64,000 nt of DNA from Plasmopara viticola (taxonomy: Eukaryota > Oomycota > Peronosporomycetes > Peronosporales > Peronosporaceae): assembly GCA_001695595.3 (NCBI GenBank), contig MBPM02000100.1, forward strand, positions 124,001 to 188,000, written 5' to 3'. The notes beneath the pieces are model-generated. The model saw only the letters and a program-made list of their open reading frames with translations. It was not told the origin of the DNA and ran no database searches. The position numbers and the translations under genes were made by a program. This document shows, piece after piece, positions 9,986 through 21,727 of this stretch. Every line of letters begins with the position of its first letter. Within the stretch, counting starts at the first letter, position 1.

Positions 9986-11750
9986 GTGACTGCGAACCAT
10001 CAGCTCAACGTAGGAAATAAGGTCTTTTTTCGGTTTCAAGCCTTGGACCTCAAGATACGCGTGCTCTTTACCAACGCTGGCTACCGATTGACCACTTACG
10101 ACGGCTTTGCGGTTGTAAGCCACAACAGTCGAAGCTAGCTGCACTGCTTTTAAAGACGTCAGCTCAATGACAAATTTTGCAGTACCAAGCGGGCCGTAAC
10201 CCTGCGCACGATCTTCTTCCGCTGCTCTGATATCCGGCTGCAGTGACAGCATTGACTTCGGAGTTTTGCGAAAAGTTAGACGCTTGTGCAAGGGTCATGT
10301 GTTCTAACGCTGATACGACGCCGAGACCAAGCCTTGCGCGCCGATGAGCTCAGAGCTGTATCTCTCAAACTCTATAGGAAGCCTTGCGATCCCAGATGCA
10401 CGTGCATTTGGGACCGCCCTTCAACTCTGCTCGCTCTGAGATGCCATGCGGTGTGCTTTTCGTTTATCGTCAATACCACGCCAATTCTTGTTTACCGCCA
10501 AAGCTATGACGAAGACGCTCACCGGAGACGGGGTTGCGCTCAACATCCTATATGCCTTCATTCATATAGAACGTAAGACATTTAAGTCTTTGCTCCACTT
10601 TGGTCCCTTCTGGTCTCGAACACTCTAGGACTGGCAGCGACTGCGCGACTCGAACGAGCATACCCCAGCCTCCACGTCGTTTCTATTGGATGCACCACTC
10701 TAGAATGAGACTCGCTCCAAAGTTGGACAGCTTCAATGCCACTTCTCACAAGCATCAAAGCTTGGAGGCCATAAACAAACATTGGGGGTTTTACGGCTCA
10801 GCGACTTCGTGAGCGAACACGACCTTCTTCCGATCATAGCCCTATGCAAGCAACTGTAAGCCGATGTGGACTTCGCTAGCCCACGGCTTTGAACACTAAC
10901 AGCCTCACACTTTGTAAAGCAAGTTCGTGTTCGTGAGTAGGTCGACCTCGAGGCACCGGTCGCCAAACAGGTGAGCCACTCTGCTCAGATCAAATCTGCC
11001 ACTCACAGTTGGTCCTTCCGAGGACAGCAACTTTCCACGCTGGAGAGCCGGGAGATATATCGACTTGTCCACAGGCTTCCCAGATTGAGCGTATGCCTCA
11101 TGGGCCGCCGGAGATACTCACAGAACTTAACTGGAATAACGTATGGCGGCGCGAACGATCTTAAAACATCGACGGACTCCCGATCCTCAGCGACGGCAAG
11201 TTCGGCTGCAGCACAACGCACTCGGGTTGTGAATTAAGCATCAATACCGCACGCTAAACGTCAACGGCATTAACGGCTGGGGAGTGGATGAATCCATGAG
11301 ATATCTCTTCTGGATTGTAAGTTTGCCCATACGCTGTGGATCCCACTACTCGGCGCTGACGGACACAACGTTTTCTTGGAAGACAGTCCTGCTTATCGAG
11401 AAATCTGGGTAGTCGCAATCTTCTGCACACATTGGCTAGCGCAACTTCCTCCGTGTGTTCAGGATTATCCGCACCAACATACTCCGGAGTCTATGGATCC
11501 ATTGCAATGAGCGCATCTACCGTCCTACGACTTTGCCAAGTGCAGCATTTCTGGTTGTTCACTCGGGCAGCTCCACCCACAGAGACTATCCACAGTATAA
11601 TCATTATCAATTTTCACGCCTTCAATGCTCTGCTTTTTGCAGGCACTAATAAAGCGTTGATGGTCCTCTATTAAGAAGGAGCACGACAAAGTCGGCGGGA
11701 TAAACATTTCCACAATCTACCATCCGCATAGGCACAGCGAGTAGATTATG
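9986..11750 (+). pseudogene. Decayed coding sequence, possibly LINE 3' half
   Basis: No frame stays open, but several plus-strand stretches read like protein. Near 10630-10700 is WQRLRDSNEHTPASTSFLLD; near 11110-11200 is EILTELNWNNVWRRERS; near 11310-11400 is CKFAHTLWIPLLGADGHN followed by SPAYREIW. The Cys/His spacing and the HTLW-like motif resemble the zinc-binding C-terminal region of LINE polymerases. A 115-codon minus-strand frame at 9944-10291 (RKTPKSMLSLQPDIRAAEED...) starts right at the satellite border and is an alternative reading. Together with 6600-9125 this may be one element split by satellite island A, but no conserved catalytic motif was found to prove it. Confidence 0.3.
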
Positions 11751-12932
11751 TCGACGAAGACTTATTACGCAGTGTGTCTACGCAAAAGCTGGCCCCCATC
11801 TATAGATTTTCCTTTGAACAATATCGCTCATGCGTCAGGCTACATGCCGCTAAGGTGAACTATCGCGTTTCGTTACGCTACCGCATTGTGGCTCTAGGCT
11901 TGACGCGGAAGAGTAGCCGATCGGCTTGCTGGTATCATCAATGCGTAATAATTGAATTATAGCAGACAAAGCCACGGAGGGCCGACCCAATAATTAGGCT
12001 AGAATGTGGTGCTGAAGTGCGCAATCTCTGTCTGAGAAGGGTTGCAAGCCGAGTGATTCGCCTAAAACGACGCAGCTAACAAGGCCTGATAATTCCGGAG
12101 CTGAGACACCGTGCATGCCTCGACAAAATAGTCGAGACCGTCTACGCTACGGTTTTCCTTCTTTGTGAAGTATAAGTTAGAAATCATAATTCTCTGGCTG
12201 ATGCACAATTGCGCAGCCTGGACCATGAGCTAGCTAGTGATCGCAGTTTAAAGTCATAGGGCGTATGCGTGAGATGACACGAACCTAGCTCCGATTAAGG
12301 TCTTGAAGAGTAATGTCCTTCTAGATTCCGAACAGTGTCGGCGTGATGTGGCGCGATCCTGCGTCGGCTTTAAATAGAGGCCGAGCTGTTGCATTACAGC
12401 ACTGTTTCACGCTAGTTCTCACGTGTCGTGATGATACTTGACGGTCATCTTGGTCTAAAGAATAGGCATGGCTTAAAAAGCACCCACTTTTGGTGGCCAA
12501 AGCTGTATAAATGAATCTGCACGCCGACGGGTCACTTCTCGCCATATGCAGCAGCACAGCTGGCATGCCGTTGCCCTGGTGGCGGTACATTAGTATGGAT
12601 CTTGCTCTTGGCCTGCCACAGAACTCGCAGCGACGTAATCGTTTAACAATACGATCCGAGCAGCGTGAGTATGCTTGACGACGTGAGAGTACCTAATCTA
12701 ATGATTAGAAGAGAAAGTGAAAGTTTGAGTATAGGACAAGAAAACGTTGGCGCAATAAAGCACGAAAATGTATTACTTTTTGATGAATTTTAGGCTGCTG
12801 TAATAAAGCATCCAAAGTTTTGCCACAAAGCATCATATATTTGATAAAGATTTGAATACAAAGTAAATTGTTACTAAGTCGGGGTCATGCATTTAATTAA
12901 GTGACATCCCTTCTTCAGATCGCACGACTGAC
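11751..12932. other. Intergenic; upstream region of the UBX gene
   Basis: No gene recognised. A minus-strand 89-codon frame at 12321-12590 lacks family signal. The last 250 bases before 12933 are AT-rich and contain tttaattaagtgacatccct just upstream of the ATG; this is where the promoter of the UBX gene should lie. Confidence 0.4.
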
Positions 12933-15002
12933 ATGGCGGACGCTCCCGACTCACAAGACGCGCTGGCTTCGTGCGCATAGCTACAAATTTTACTTCCGTA
13001 TCATCTATTCAAGTCAAACCAAATCCCTCTTTTACATTTGTAGGTTCATGAGCATCACGGGTGCCAACTCCGGCAGCGCGCTGCAATTCCTTGAGGTCTT
13101 GAGCATTTTGTACCAGTGCGAACCAAACTCAAGTGGTGTTCTAACAGTAAAATGATTGCATCGAATTTTTGAATTGGCAGCTCACGAACTGGAAACTGGA
13201 CGAGGCGGTGCGGCTTCATTTCTGTTGCTGCCAGCTTCTGCACCCTTGACGCCCACGCTCTTTCTGGCTGGACAGGTTAATTTGTTCATGGAAAGCGGGA
13301 CCCAGAGCTCCAGCACGGCATTCACAGCTTCGCATCCATCTGTAGCATCCCAAAACACTTGCTTTGACTCCGTGCCAACAATGCCGATGGACATGGATGC
13401 AGCCACCGCCGCAGCCATCGCGGCTGCTTACGGAGAAGAGTGAGTCTTTGCTGCTGCCAGTTGCAAATTGCACTGATAACAAATCGGTGTATCGTTCCTT
13501 CCACAGTGAAAATGCGGTGCGAGCGCCTGATCCATCCAAACGTCAGCGTCTCGTGGATTCGGACACGGGTCAGTGCGTTATCAGTGCTTTCGATGGCGTA
13601 GAGATGTCGTATCAAAAAATTATAGTAGCTCACGTGTTGTGTAACTTTACAGTGCGTTCCATGCGGCACCTGCGCGACCACAATCGCGATTTTGCGGCTG
13701 AAAGTATTGCGGCTATGACGGCCAGCAGTATTTCCACGGCTTTTGGAGCAGTGGATCCGTCGAGTCGTCTGAATGACGCTGACGGTGCTGGCAGTGAGCG
13801 CACGCCAGATCTGAACACGCTGTTTCAGCCTCCAACAAACATCATGTTTCCAGGAACTTATGCAGATGTGCGTTGCTAGCTTGTACCGCTGATTGGTGAG
13901 AACTTTGATCGTCTACTCCTTGTGTGGTCTCTGCAGGCCCGTACAAATGCCAGAAATGAGGGAAAGTGGCTTCTGGTCAACATTCAGGACAAACTTGTAT
14001 TTGCGAGTCACAGACTGAATCGTGACACGTGGAGTGACGATGTGGTGCAAAATCTCGTGGCAAGTGGATTCGTTTTTTGGCAAGTATGTCACGTAGCTTT
14101 GTTTGGCGTCTGTCATTTCCTGCCAGACTGCTCGCAAACTAACTGTATGTTGAGCAGAACTATTGGGCTTCGGAGTATGGCAAAAAGTTCTGCAACTTGT
14201 ATCAGATTGATCGCGACTCGCTGCCAATTGTTATCATAATCGACCCACGTACAGGAGAAATCCGGCAGCGCTGGACGGGCTTTTATGAGCCACAAGATAT
14301 GACGGAAAAATGTACGACAAAGCGCTTAATAACCCACGACGGTTTTTTTTGAGTGGCGTGACAGATATCTATCGTTGTGGGCAGTATCGGATTTTTGCTG
14401 CATGCACACTATTGATACACCTATAACCGGACAGGAGGTGTGAGGATTTATTAAAGTGAAGTGATCGATACTATTAAACTCAACAACGTTTTATATTTTG
14501 ATAAAGGAAGTGAAAACCGACCCAATGGATGCATCTGAAGATGACCAGCTGGCTGCGGCAATCGCCGCTTCAATGCAGGACAACGACATTAGTGGCGAGG
14601 CTGAGCAATCCGAAGATGCTATGGAGCAAGAGGAAAAGGCCCAAGAACCTGTTGTGGCTCTAGCTCCGGAACCTGATGGTACTAAACTACGAAATAATCA
14701 CTGTATTATATGTGGCTGACGTGTAAAACTGTGTTGCCCATGCCTGATACGTAGCTGGCGCCCCTGACGTTACTCGCATTCAGGTTCGGATGCCCGATGG
14801 ATCTCGGCTTACGCGACGCTTTCTTAGGACGGACTTGCTTGCTATGGTCTGGACGTTCGTTAAAGATCAAGTACCTGAGGCTCGATTACGTCCATTTGAA
14901 TTGCGCACTGCTTTCCCGCCAAGCGTAATGGCCTACAACGACACGGTGACTTTTGAAGAAGGAAAGCTCGAAAATGCGTCACTTATGGTCAAATGGCTAT
15001 AA
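12933..15002 (+). CDS. UBXN7/Ubx5-like Cdc48/p97 adaptor (UBA-UAS-UIM-UBX), 11 exons
   Basis: Proposed exons: 12933-12970, 13044-13095, 13181-13207, 13276-13439, 13507-13568, 13653-13867, 13937-14083, 14158-14311, 14385-14437, 14507-14678, 14755-15002. Every intron is GT-AG and 68-90 bp; together they give exactly 444 codons (443 residues plus TAA). UBA at about 13-50 (FMSITGANSGSALQFLEL, then NWKLDEAVNLFMESGTQ). Thioredoxin-like UAS at about 165-290 (LFQPPTNIMFPGTYADA; GKWLLVNIQDKLVFASHRLN; RDTWSDDVVQN; LPIVIIIDPRTGEIRQRWTG). UIM at about 314-328 (DDQLAAAIAASMQD). UBX at about 362-443 (DVTRIQVRMPDGSRLTRRF ... LENASLMVKWL). This order is that of UBXN7/Ubx5, which links ubiquitylated clients and cullin ligases to Cdc48/p97 for segregation and degradation. 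The S3-S4 loop reads FPP rather than the usual FPR. Intron 5 (84 bp) is free of stops in frame, so it may be retained or not an intron. The gene appears intact. Confidence 0.9.
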
Positions 15003-15739
15003 AGCATAATGGAATAAATACTAAATTGGACGCAGCATATTTTACAGTTCGTCTTTGAAATTGAGCGTTTCTTTGACGATGACCCGCTGGCAAAAAATAG
15101 AATGACGCTGCACTAAGGTTTTCACTGGTTAAGCCATAATAATGTATACTGTTTTTTAGCGAAAACAAGTTAGCTGACTGGACTCGGCTAACTAATCTTG
15201 GACTTCAAACTTCTTTGGTAAGCTAGATGATGACTTTTTTGTGAGGACAGGTTGATGAAAACTCGAACGATCTTAAGCAACAGTTCCAGCTCAACAAGGC
15301 GTACGCTACTAACTCAAATCTAGTACCTTAGCACCTCACTCTGCTCAACACATAAGCATTATGAGGTGTTGCGGGCGTCGAAGTTTGGCTTAAATAATCT
15401 TATCACTGTTCTATAACTTTTTCGAACCTACGTGTACGGCACCAGCAAACTAGTTGGGCCATGGAAAAGTGCAGAACATCGGTCTAAGGAAATACATGTT
15501 GGTCGAAAGTGCGCAGCCTAGTCAAAGGCACCAGATAGTCGAGACCGCATATAATTGTGCGACTCGTGCAAGCCACTTGCTGCAACATCTTCAATAATCG
15601 CTGCACGTCGTCATTGTTGAGGCCGTTTATGGCTTACCTGCAAGTTTATCTAGTTGTCACGAGACGAATCTCGACTGCAGAGTATAAGTCAACCTTTGAT
15701 CAAAAATTTTGGTGAGTCGCAAAAGGCTCGACCTGTATC
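15003..15739. other. Intergenic between the UBX gene and the Ty3 element
   Basis: No gene recognised. Short plus-strand pieces such as ADWTRLTNLGLQTSL near 15176 look protein-like but do not extend. The 3' end of the UBX transcript should lie here; ataaatac and aataaata-like A-rich motifs follow the stop within 20 bases. Confidence 0.4.
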
Positions 15740-16133
15740 TGTAACACAGTCGCGGAGAAAGCTGATTGAAGTCGGCCATCGGTCGAGGCTGAGGCGCGGG
15801 CTAGGTGAAGTCGTAGAAGAGGAGGAGTGTTTGCAGCTTAGAGCGAATTGAGAAGTGACATTAAAAAAAGAGCTCTTACGACTTATTTTTTTGCTACAGT
15901 CGAACCGGTGGCGCTCAGCCATCTACTGCTACCATTTTGAAAGTTATCATTCTTCCTTTTTCTATCTGGCTTTCTACACATCCTAGATTTCTTCATCCAA
16001 GAAAGTCCAATGATCATGGAACATCTGGAATTGTCGTCTCATCAGAAACTGGATAATCGCCTATACCTATGGATTGTACTAATGCGTATGGATTTTGGGA
16101 ATATTGTCATAATTTTGCGTAATAGCTGTTACG
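15740..16133 (-). repeat. 3' LTR of the Ty3 element
   Basis: About 394 bp, beginning tgtaaca and ending tgttacg, short inverted termini of the TG...CA type. It aligns along its length with 21363-21727: shared blocks include agtcgcggag, gaagtcgtagaagaggagga, gctctcagccatctactgct and ttttgggaata. Many substitutions and several indels separate the two copies. Confidence 0.88.
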
Positions 16134-16205
16134 TCAAAAGATGACTTTTAAAGATAGGGCTCATCTTTTTGGGTTCAGTAGAGGTCGGTGAGTCTGGAAA
16201 CATGC

Positions 16206-16397
16206 TCAAAATTCTCCGCGGGCCCAAGTGGCTTCCTTCTTGGTTTCACCAAGCCACCAAACTTTATACTGTAATTTTTCCTTGTACTTACGATGTCCAA
16301 TTGCGGCTTCACAGCGGTGTCCCTCGGAGCCATCGACGAATATGACCTTATTCATCTTATGCTGATGCTTGGGGTCCTTACGACACGGCTTCAACAT
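16206..16397 (-). pseudogene. Ty3 chromodomain fragment
   Basis: The minus-strand frame reads IGHRKYKEKLQYKVWWLGET followed by KKEATWARGEF, the typical chromodomain pattern of a basic strand, YxVxWxG and ATWEP-like end. It belongs to the C-terminus of the integrase. Chromodomains direct such elements to chromatin with methylated histones. The ATWEP Glu-Pro is changed (ATWAR). The link to the integrase body at 16556 onward is broken. Confidence 0.8.
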
Positions 16398-16555
16398 TGA
16401 AGTGAGTGCAGCTTCAATCCCTTCGACAATCTTAACTTAAAAAATCATGCGAAGTCTTTTCACGATCGGAATTGGGCCTATACATCTGAGCTCGAGTTTC
16501 TTCGATTGAGGAAAGCCCTTGTGACGGACATCCAAATTCTTGCCGTCCAAATGCA

Positions 16556-17519
16556 CTATACCGCCAACTTGGAAGTCTTGGACAAGTCATTTTTGTCATA
16601 ATAGTACTTCATGCGCTCTTGTGCTTCGCTCGTCCGATTCGCGCGACCTTGAGTAACATTTCTTGACGTAAAAGAAACTCTTGTGCTGAATTTTTGTCTT
16701 TCGAAATTCTGGATCTGATACCACATCATCCGGCATATAAGAAACATAACCTATATTTGCTTCGAATGGTGACATTCTAATTGTAGAGTGTACGCGTCGA
16801 TTATAGGATTTCTAAGCCAAATGCAATGAGTCATCCCAATCATTCTGTGCTGGGTTGACGGCACCTTGGAGGTAATCTTCAACAAAATGTTAGAATATTT
16901 TGTTTGTCCATCCGTTTGCGGTCTAGAAGCCGAAATCAAATTGTGTTGCGTTCCTACAGCAGACACTATTGCTTGCCATAATGTGGATGTAAACTTGGTG
17001 TTTCGGTCGGACACAATGGTCTTTGGTATGTTATGACTCTTCATCTATTACCTCATAACGACTTTTGCAATTTCTGCAAATTCGTCCGTTGTCGTTGCAG
17101 CGATGAACATGGCTCTCTTTGTCAAGCGATCAACAATCACCCTGACGGCATTAAGACCACTTCTAGTTTCCGATAAAGCGACGATAATGTCCACAGAAAT
17201 GTCGACCCATCTGCCTCCTGGAGTTTTCAGGGACTGAAGTAATCCTGGCTGTTTGGTCTGCCTAGCCTTGTTGCGCTGATACATTTCGCATGTGTTGACA
17301 TAGCGCTGGATGTATTTCGTCCCTTTTGGCCAGTGGTTCTTGGCGACGCACGGTCAGATACGTCTTGAAAAATCCGGGGTGGCCTGCCGTAACAGAATCA
17401 TGGTTCTCATAGATGACGCGATTTTTCAAATTTTCGTCGTCTGGAATATACAGTCGTGGCGTCTCATCTCCGTCAGTTTGGTAATACAAAATACCGTCCT
17501 GCAAAAGGTGTTTTGGCAC
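16556..17519 (-). pseudogene. Ty3 integrase, catalytic Glu lost
   Basis: Three overlapping or adjacent minus-strand frames together make a gypsy integrase. The N-terminal H2C2 zinc region lies at 17262-17519 (NRVIYENHDSVTAGHPGFF; the CxxC is degraded, CEMY). The core at 17048-17284 includes WVDISVDIIVALSETRSG and VIVDRLTKRAMFIA. The core continues at 16751-17044 with IVSDRNTKFTSTLWQ and RPQTDGQTKYSN. The C-terminal part at 16556-16747 includes RTSEAQERMKYYYDKND. The catalytic glutamate normally found in the DGQTERxN motif is lysine here (DGQTKYSN), and two frameshifts separate the parts, so the enzyme is dead. Confidence 0.88.
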
Positions 17520-17852
17520 ATCATCTCCGATTTTCAGCTTCTTGATGATGTAGCGAAGGTCTCTATTCCACGCTTACATCGTCTTTGCAGATTTAGCAAA
17601 TGTGACCTTGTTCGTCCTGATTGTCACCACGTTCTCACAATTCTTAGCCGCTTCTAGACGCTCGTGCAGGCTAACTTGGGCAGCTTTACTTTCAAATTTT
17701 GGATTGCGCGACAGCACATCAGCCATGGTGTCAATTTTACCGGGAATCTGCTCGAACAAAGACTAAAATTCAGCATCCTCATTGAGCCATCGAGCTTTTT
17801 TGCGATTTGTAGTCTTCTGCGTCAGGATCATCTCAACACTTTTGTGACCTGT

Positions 17853-18242
17853 TTAAATCGTGAATGGTGAATCGAGAAGATACACACGTCTTTCTTTTAT
17901 CGCATGCATAATTGCAAGTAACTCTTGCTCACGAAAAGTGTACTTCAAATCGGCTGGCTTCATCCTCCGGCCCGTAGAATTAATTGTACGTTCTTGCTCT
18001 GCCTCCTTTTGAAACAAGACTCCCCCTACCGCAAAATATGAGGCGTCCATTCGTATAACAAATGCTTTCAAAAGGTTTGGTAGACTCAAAACAGGTGAAA
18101 GGGTCAAGCGACGCTTCAGTTTTAGAAAGCAGCGTAGCCGATCGTTCGAGAGCTTAATCGCTTCTCGAGGACATTTTTTTCCTAATACTGTCATAAAGTG
18201 GTCCTGCAAATGCACTGAAGTCCTCGCAAAACCTTGAGACAT
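17853..18242 (-). pseudogene. Ty3 RT thumb and RNase H fragment
   Basis: The minus-strand frame of 129 codons holds the connection and start of RNase H: LSPVLSLPNLLKAFVIRMDA, then SYFAVGGVLFQKE, and RRMKPADLKYTFREQELLAI. The first catalytic Asp (MDAS) and the YTFREQELLAI motif with its Glu are present. The usual DASxxAxGAVLxQ pattern is slightly altered (VGGVLFQ). It continues into a broken stretch at 17574-17759 before the integrase. Confidence 0.85.
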
Positions 18243-18289
18243 AGAGTGTAGTGCCTAAGAAGTACTCCATGTCTTGGAAAAAGGCGATT

Positions 18290-19170
18290 TATCGATGATC
18301 TAAGTTTTGTCGGGGTCCAACCGAACGCCTTTTCGTCCGGCAAAGTCTTTTAGGCTTGGGATCTCTTCCACGCAGATTTGGCACTTTGACAACTTGATGT
18401 AAAGTTGCTGTTCTTCAGACCGTTTGAGTACACGGTCTTACGCCGTTACGTGGCCTGCGACATCTTCACTTTGTGTGAACGTAGATGTCGTCAAAGTAGA
18501 TTCTCATCACATCCCATAAATCTTAAACGACTTTCTGCAAAAGCGGATTAAACGTACCCGGGCTTCTGATCAGTCTCATGGGAGTGAAAATCTGTTCCAT
18601 CTGGGGTCGAAAATGCGGTAAAAGGGATTTTCGAATGACGCAATCTAACCTGATAGTAACATAAAGTAGGTCCATGCACGAAAGCCAATGACATTCGGAC
18701 ATGACGTCAAGGGTGTATTCCTTACGCGGCATTGGTATCGCCGGCAAGATCGTCGATAGATTTAGCTGACGATAATTGTACATGATTTGCTAGCCTACAG
18801 GCTTCTTGACACAAAACATTGGCGCCGAAAAGGCAGACGTACTTGGTCGAATAATTGCCTGCTTGAATCATTTCTTTGATTCATTCTTATATTGTCCAGG
18901 TTTCTGGCGCCATTGTTTGACGGATATCGATTTGGCACCAGGCTTGAGCAAAATTTTGTGCTTGATTTCTTCCCGTACTGGAGGTGTCACGTTTGGAAGC
19001 TCCGTGCGAAAGACTGTGTTCGCATACTTGCGTAGCGTTTCATAAGCCGGAATTTCCTTAAGGGACTCCCATCCGCAATTCTTGAAGCGCTCAGCTTTTT
19101 CAGAATCATGGGAGTTGACGACAAAGACAGCTTCGATGTCTTTATCGTGATGCAACATTCTCAAAAAAAC
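18290..19170 (-). pseudogene. Ty3 reverse transcriptase, broken
   Basis: RT pieces lie in several minus-strand frames. At 18868-19164 is the N-terminal linker (VFRTELPNVTPPVREEIKHK, then LKPGAKSISVKQWRQKPGQ). At 18523-18783 is YRQLNLSTILPAIPMPRK and FTPMRLIRSPGTFNPLLQKV. The catalytic box reads YFDDIYVHT at about 18472-18498, in a different frame from its upstream partner. Stops follow the QKVV segment. The order and motifs are typical of gypsy polymerases. Confidence 0.85.
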
Positions 19171-19329
19171 GGTGAGAAACTATTAGCTGCGTCATTCCTT
19201 GACAGCCATGGTGGCCTCGTTGCCGACAGTAACCGAAAATCTCGCGGCTCTGATTGAACCGGGCCTTGCGTTGACCAGCAGTCCATACGGACGGACGTTG
19301 GTCATGCGGCTTTAGTCGAATTGCCACTT

Positions 19330-20640
19330 GGTTGTTTGTGTTGATGCGAGGAGATTTGCTCCCTGTAATTCAAACGATATCTGGATTGTGCTCACGTAGC
19401 CACATCATGCCAATGATAACATCCTCAATTTCAGGAACAAGCATGACTTGGAACGTTCCCAATGCAATAGGCAAGCCAGGTATCGGCAAGTCCATGTGCA
19501 TCGTTTGTGGAGGCGGTGAACAGACTGGTCGTGACCAAGGTCGACTTGCATCATCTCGCCCTTGGTTACTTCGAGCTCAAGTCGCTTCACCAAGTCTTCG
19601 GGTACGCCGTTTGACTGATCCCACTGTCGATGAAGACGGTGACGGAGCTTCAGCTTCGAGGATCGCATATAGTGCACCTCTAACATAACAATTCGCTTCC
19701 TTACATTTAGGAGCGAAACATTGCGGCGATATGTGGCCGACAACACCACAACTGTTACAAGTCGCCGATTAAGTCCAGTTGTCGTTTCTCTTTTCAAAAC
19801 GCAGTTGTTTCTGAGGTCATGCCTTGTAAGCATGATAGCTTAATTCTATAGGCACCGTTTCGACACAACTTGGTCGATATACGATTTGGCCTGTCCGAAA
19901 AATGAGCAAACTCGAAATTGGAGTCAAGATCAATGGCCTACTCGGACTCTCTTCTTTGATCTTGTTCTTACAGAAATCAATTCAAGAAAAAGAACCATTT
20001 TTAACTCACTAATTTTCAATTTATTTGGGACATCAAGTCCTGGAATTTAGAGACATTTTCATGGTTTGTTTTCCTTTTTTGAGGTAAAAAATCCGCTCTC
20101 GGAGAACATATTCTAAATTTTAGGCCTAAAGCGTTTGCGCAATTGAGTTTTAAAAAGTGATCATGTCTTGTGCACGTTCATGCGCTCGCAGTCGGCAATA
20201 AATGCACGGTACTATTGCAGTACGGAATTTCTCGAATTACTCAAGAAAAGCGTCACAAAGTCGGACGACTCTGTTGTCATCAAGTGGCGCTTGTTGACGT
20301 AGTACTGTTCCGTTGCAAAGATCCATAAATCAAGATTTTCGCCAAGCCTTCCTTCAAATCTGGTTTCCCCTGCTCGCCTTTTAATGCAACGAGAAAATCG
20401 GAGCGCTCATTAGCCTGTTGCATTTGGACATGCATTTGAGCTTGCACCTGAGCTTGCTATTGCTGTCGCTGCAGCGTGAGATACATTGAGCGGAGCGGTT
20501 GCATCCTCTTAACCATTGGCACTTGCCGTATCGTGTGGAATCGGCGCTCGCGATCTTGGGCGCGACGCTGACCGTGAGCATTCGTTATCGTCAGGAGCAC
20601 TTATTCAGCTCTGTTGACGAGGTCTTGGGTTAAGAGATGG
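19330..20640 (-). pseudogene. Ty3 gag zinc knuckle and protease region, broken
   Basis: A CCHC knuckle CNSCGVVGHISPQC (C-x2-C-x4-H-x4-C) is read from 19759 down to 19718. About 100 bases further downstream the minus strand reads VFIDSGIS, the D-S-G active site of a retroviral-type aspartic protease (near 19610-19635). A Met/Gln-rich, poorly conserved gag stretch lies at 20381-20581. Several frames are needed to read this region, so it is non-functional. Confidence 0.75.
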
Positions 20641-21362
20641 GCCATGCTTGGTGAATTTCTCAGCGCTCTTTGTATAATCTAGCAGACCTCAATAAAACCT
20701 CAAGAATAAAAACAAATTTGATCAAATTTTGTTTTTGCAGTCTACGCTTTTTGTACAAATAGATAGAGTATTCTAATGAACCTTCCAAAAGCTCTTAGGT
20801 TTGCTAAATACGGCGCTTTAGGTATTCAGTGATGTCGTGCACTAAATTCTTGGTACCTGAGTCTTTACAATCCGGGATCTCCTTTTTGGTTAAGTTTGAC
20901 GAGCTTTAGCTGCTTTACCGTCGATAATCACGAGTCTTTTCGCAGCTTGTCGAGCTCCTAGCTACGGCCAGTTAGGAACTCAGTGGTGTTGATGAACGGG
21001 TTAGTGAGTTTACGAGTCTTCAGTTTTCCTATACAACGAAGCCAATCAGTAGTATCGAATGTAGATCAACTAAAGTCAAGTGGGTAACTTATCTGGAAGT
21101 TATTCTCCGTGTAATCAGAAGCGGGGCAGGGAAAAAGCACAACACCACGAAGCAACTAAAGGAGTTCCACATGTATGTACCACACTAGCGTGCAATCACA
21201 CTAACCAATCACTGAAGTCTGAATTCGGGCTCTAGGAAACCCTTTGTAATCTAGTACTTCCCACTTTGTGGCTCATACCACCAATCACAAGATGACTCGC
21301 TTCTCACTGACCACGAGCACCCTTGCCTTAAACCTTTGCACTTGACACGACAGGTGCTACTA

Positions 21363-21727
21363 TGTTACATAGTCGCGGAGAGGCTGAGTGAAGTCGGCCG
21401 TCGGACATGGCTGAGGCGCGGGCGAGGTGAAGTCGTAGAAGAGGAGGAGTGCCTGTTGCTTAAAGCAAATTGAGAAGTGATATTGGATGAAGAGCCATTG
21501 CGATCATTTTCTCGCTACAACCTAAATGGTTGCTCTCAGCCATCTACTGCTAATCCATCTTCCTTTTTACACATACTGAATTTCTTTTGTCCAATATGGT
21601 CTTTTGGTTCCCAGTGATCATAAGACATCTGGAACTGTCTTCTAGTCGGACACTGTATTGTCGCCTATAGTACGAATGTGTATGCATTTTGGGAATAACG
21701 TCATTATTTTGCGTAAAAGGCGTTACC
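21363..21727 (-). repeat. 5' LTR of the Ty3 element
   Basis: About 365 bp, beginning tgttaca; aligned with 15740-16133. It is shorter by small deletions and carries the same gaggcgcggg/gaagtcgtag and ccatctactgct blocks. The promoter of the element should lie here, on the minus strand. Confidence 0.85.

Larger units (their letters stand above)
15740..21727 (-). mobile_element. Degenerate Ty3/gypsy chromovirus
   Basis: Two diverged direct repeats (LTRs) enclose about 5.2 kb whose minus strand carries, in order, a gag region with CCHC knuckle, aspartic protease, reverse transcriptase, RNase H, integrase and a chromodomain. That order with a C-terminal chromodomain defines a Ty3/gypsy chromovirus. 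All coding regions are broken by stops and frameshifts. LTR divergence shows an old insertion. No target-site duplication or primer-binding site could be assigned with confidence. Confidence 0.92.
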
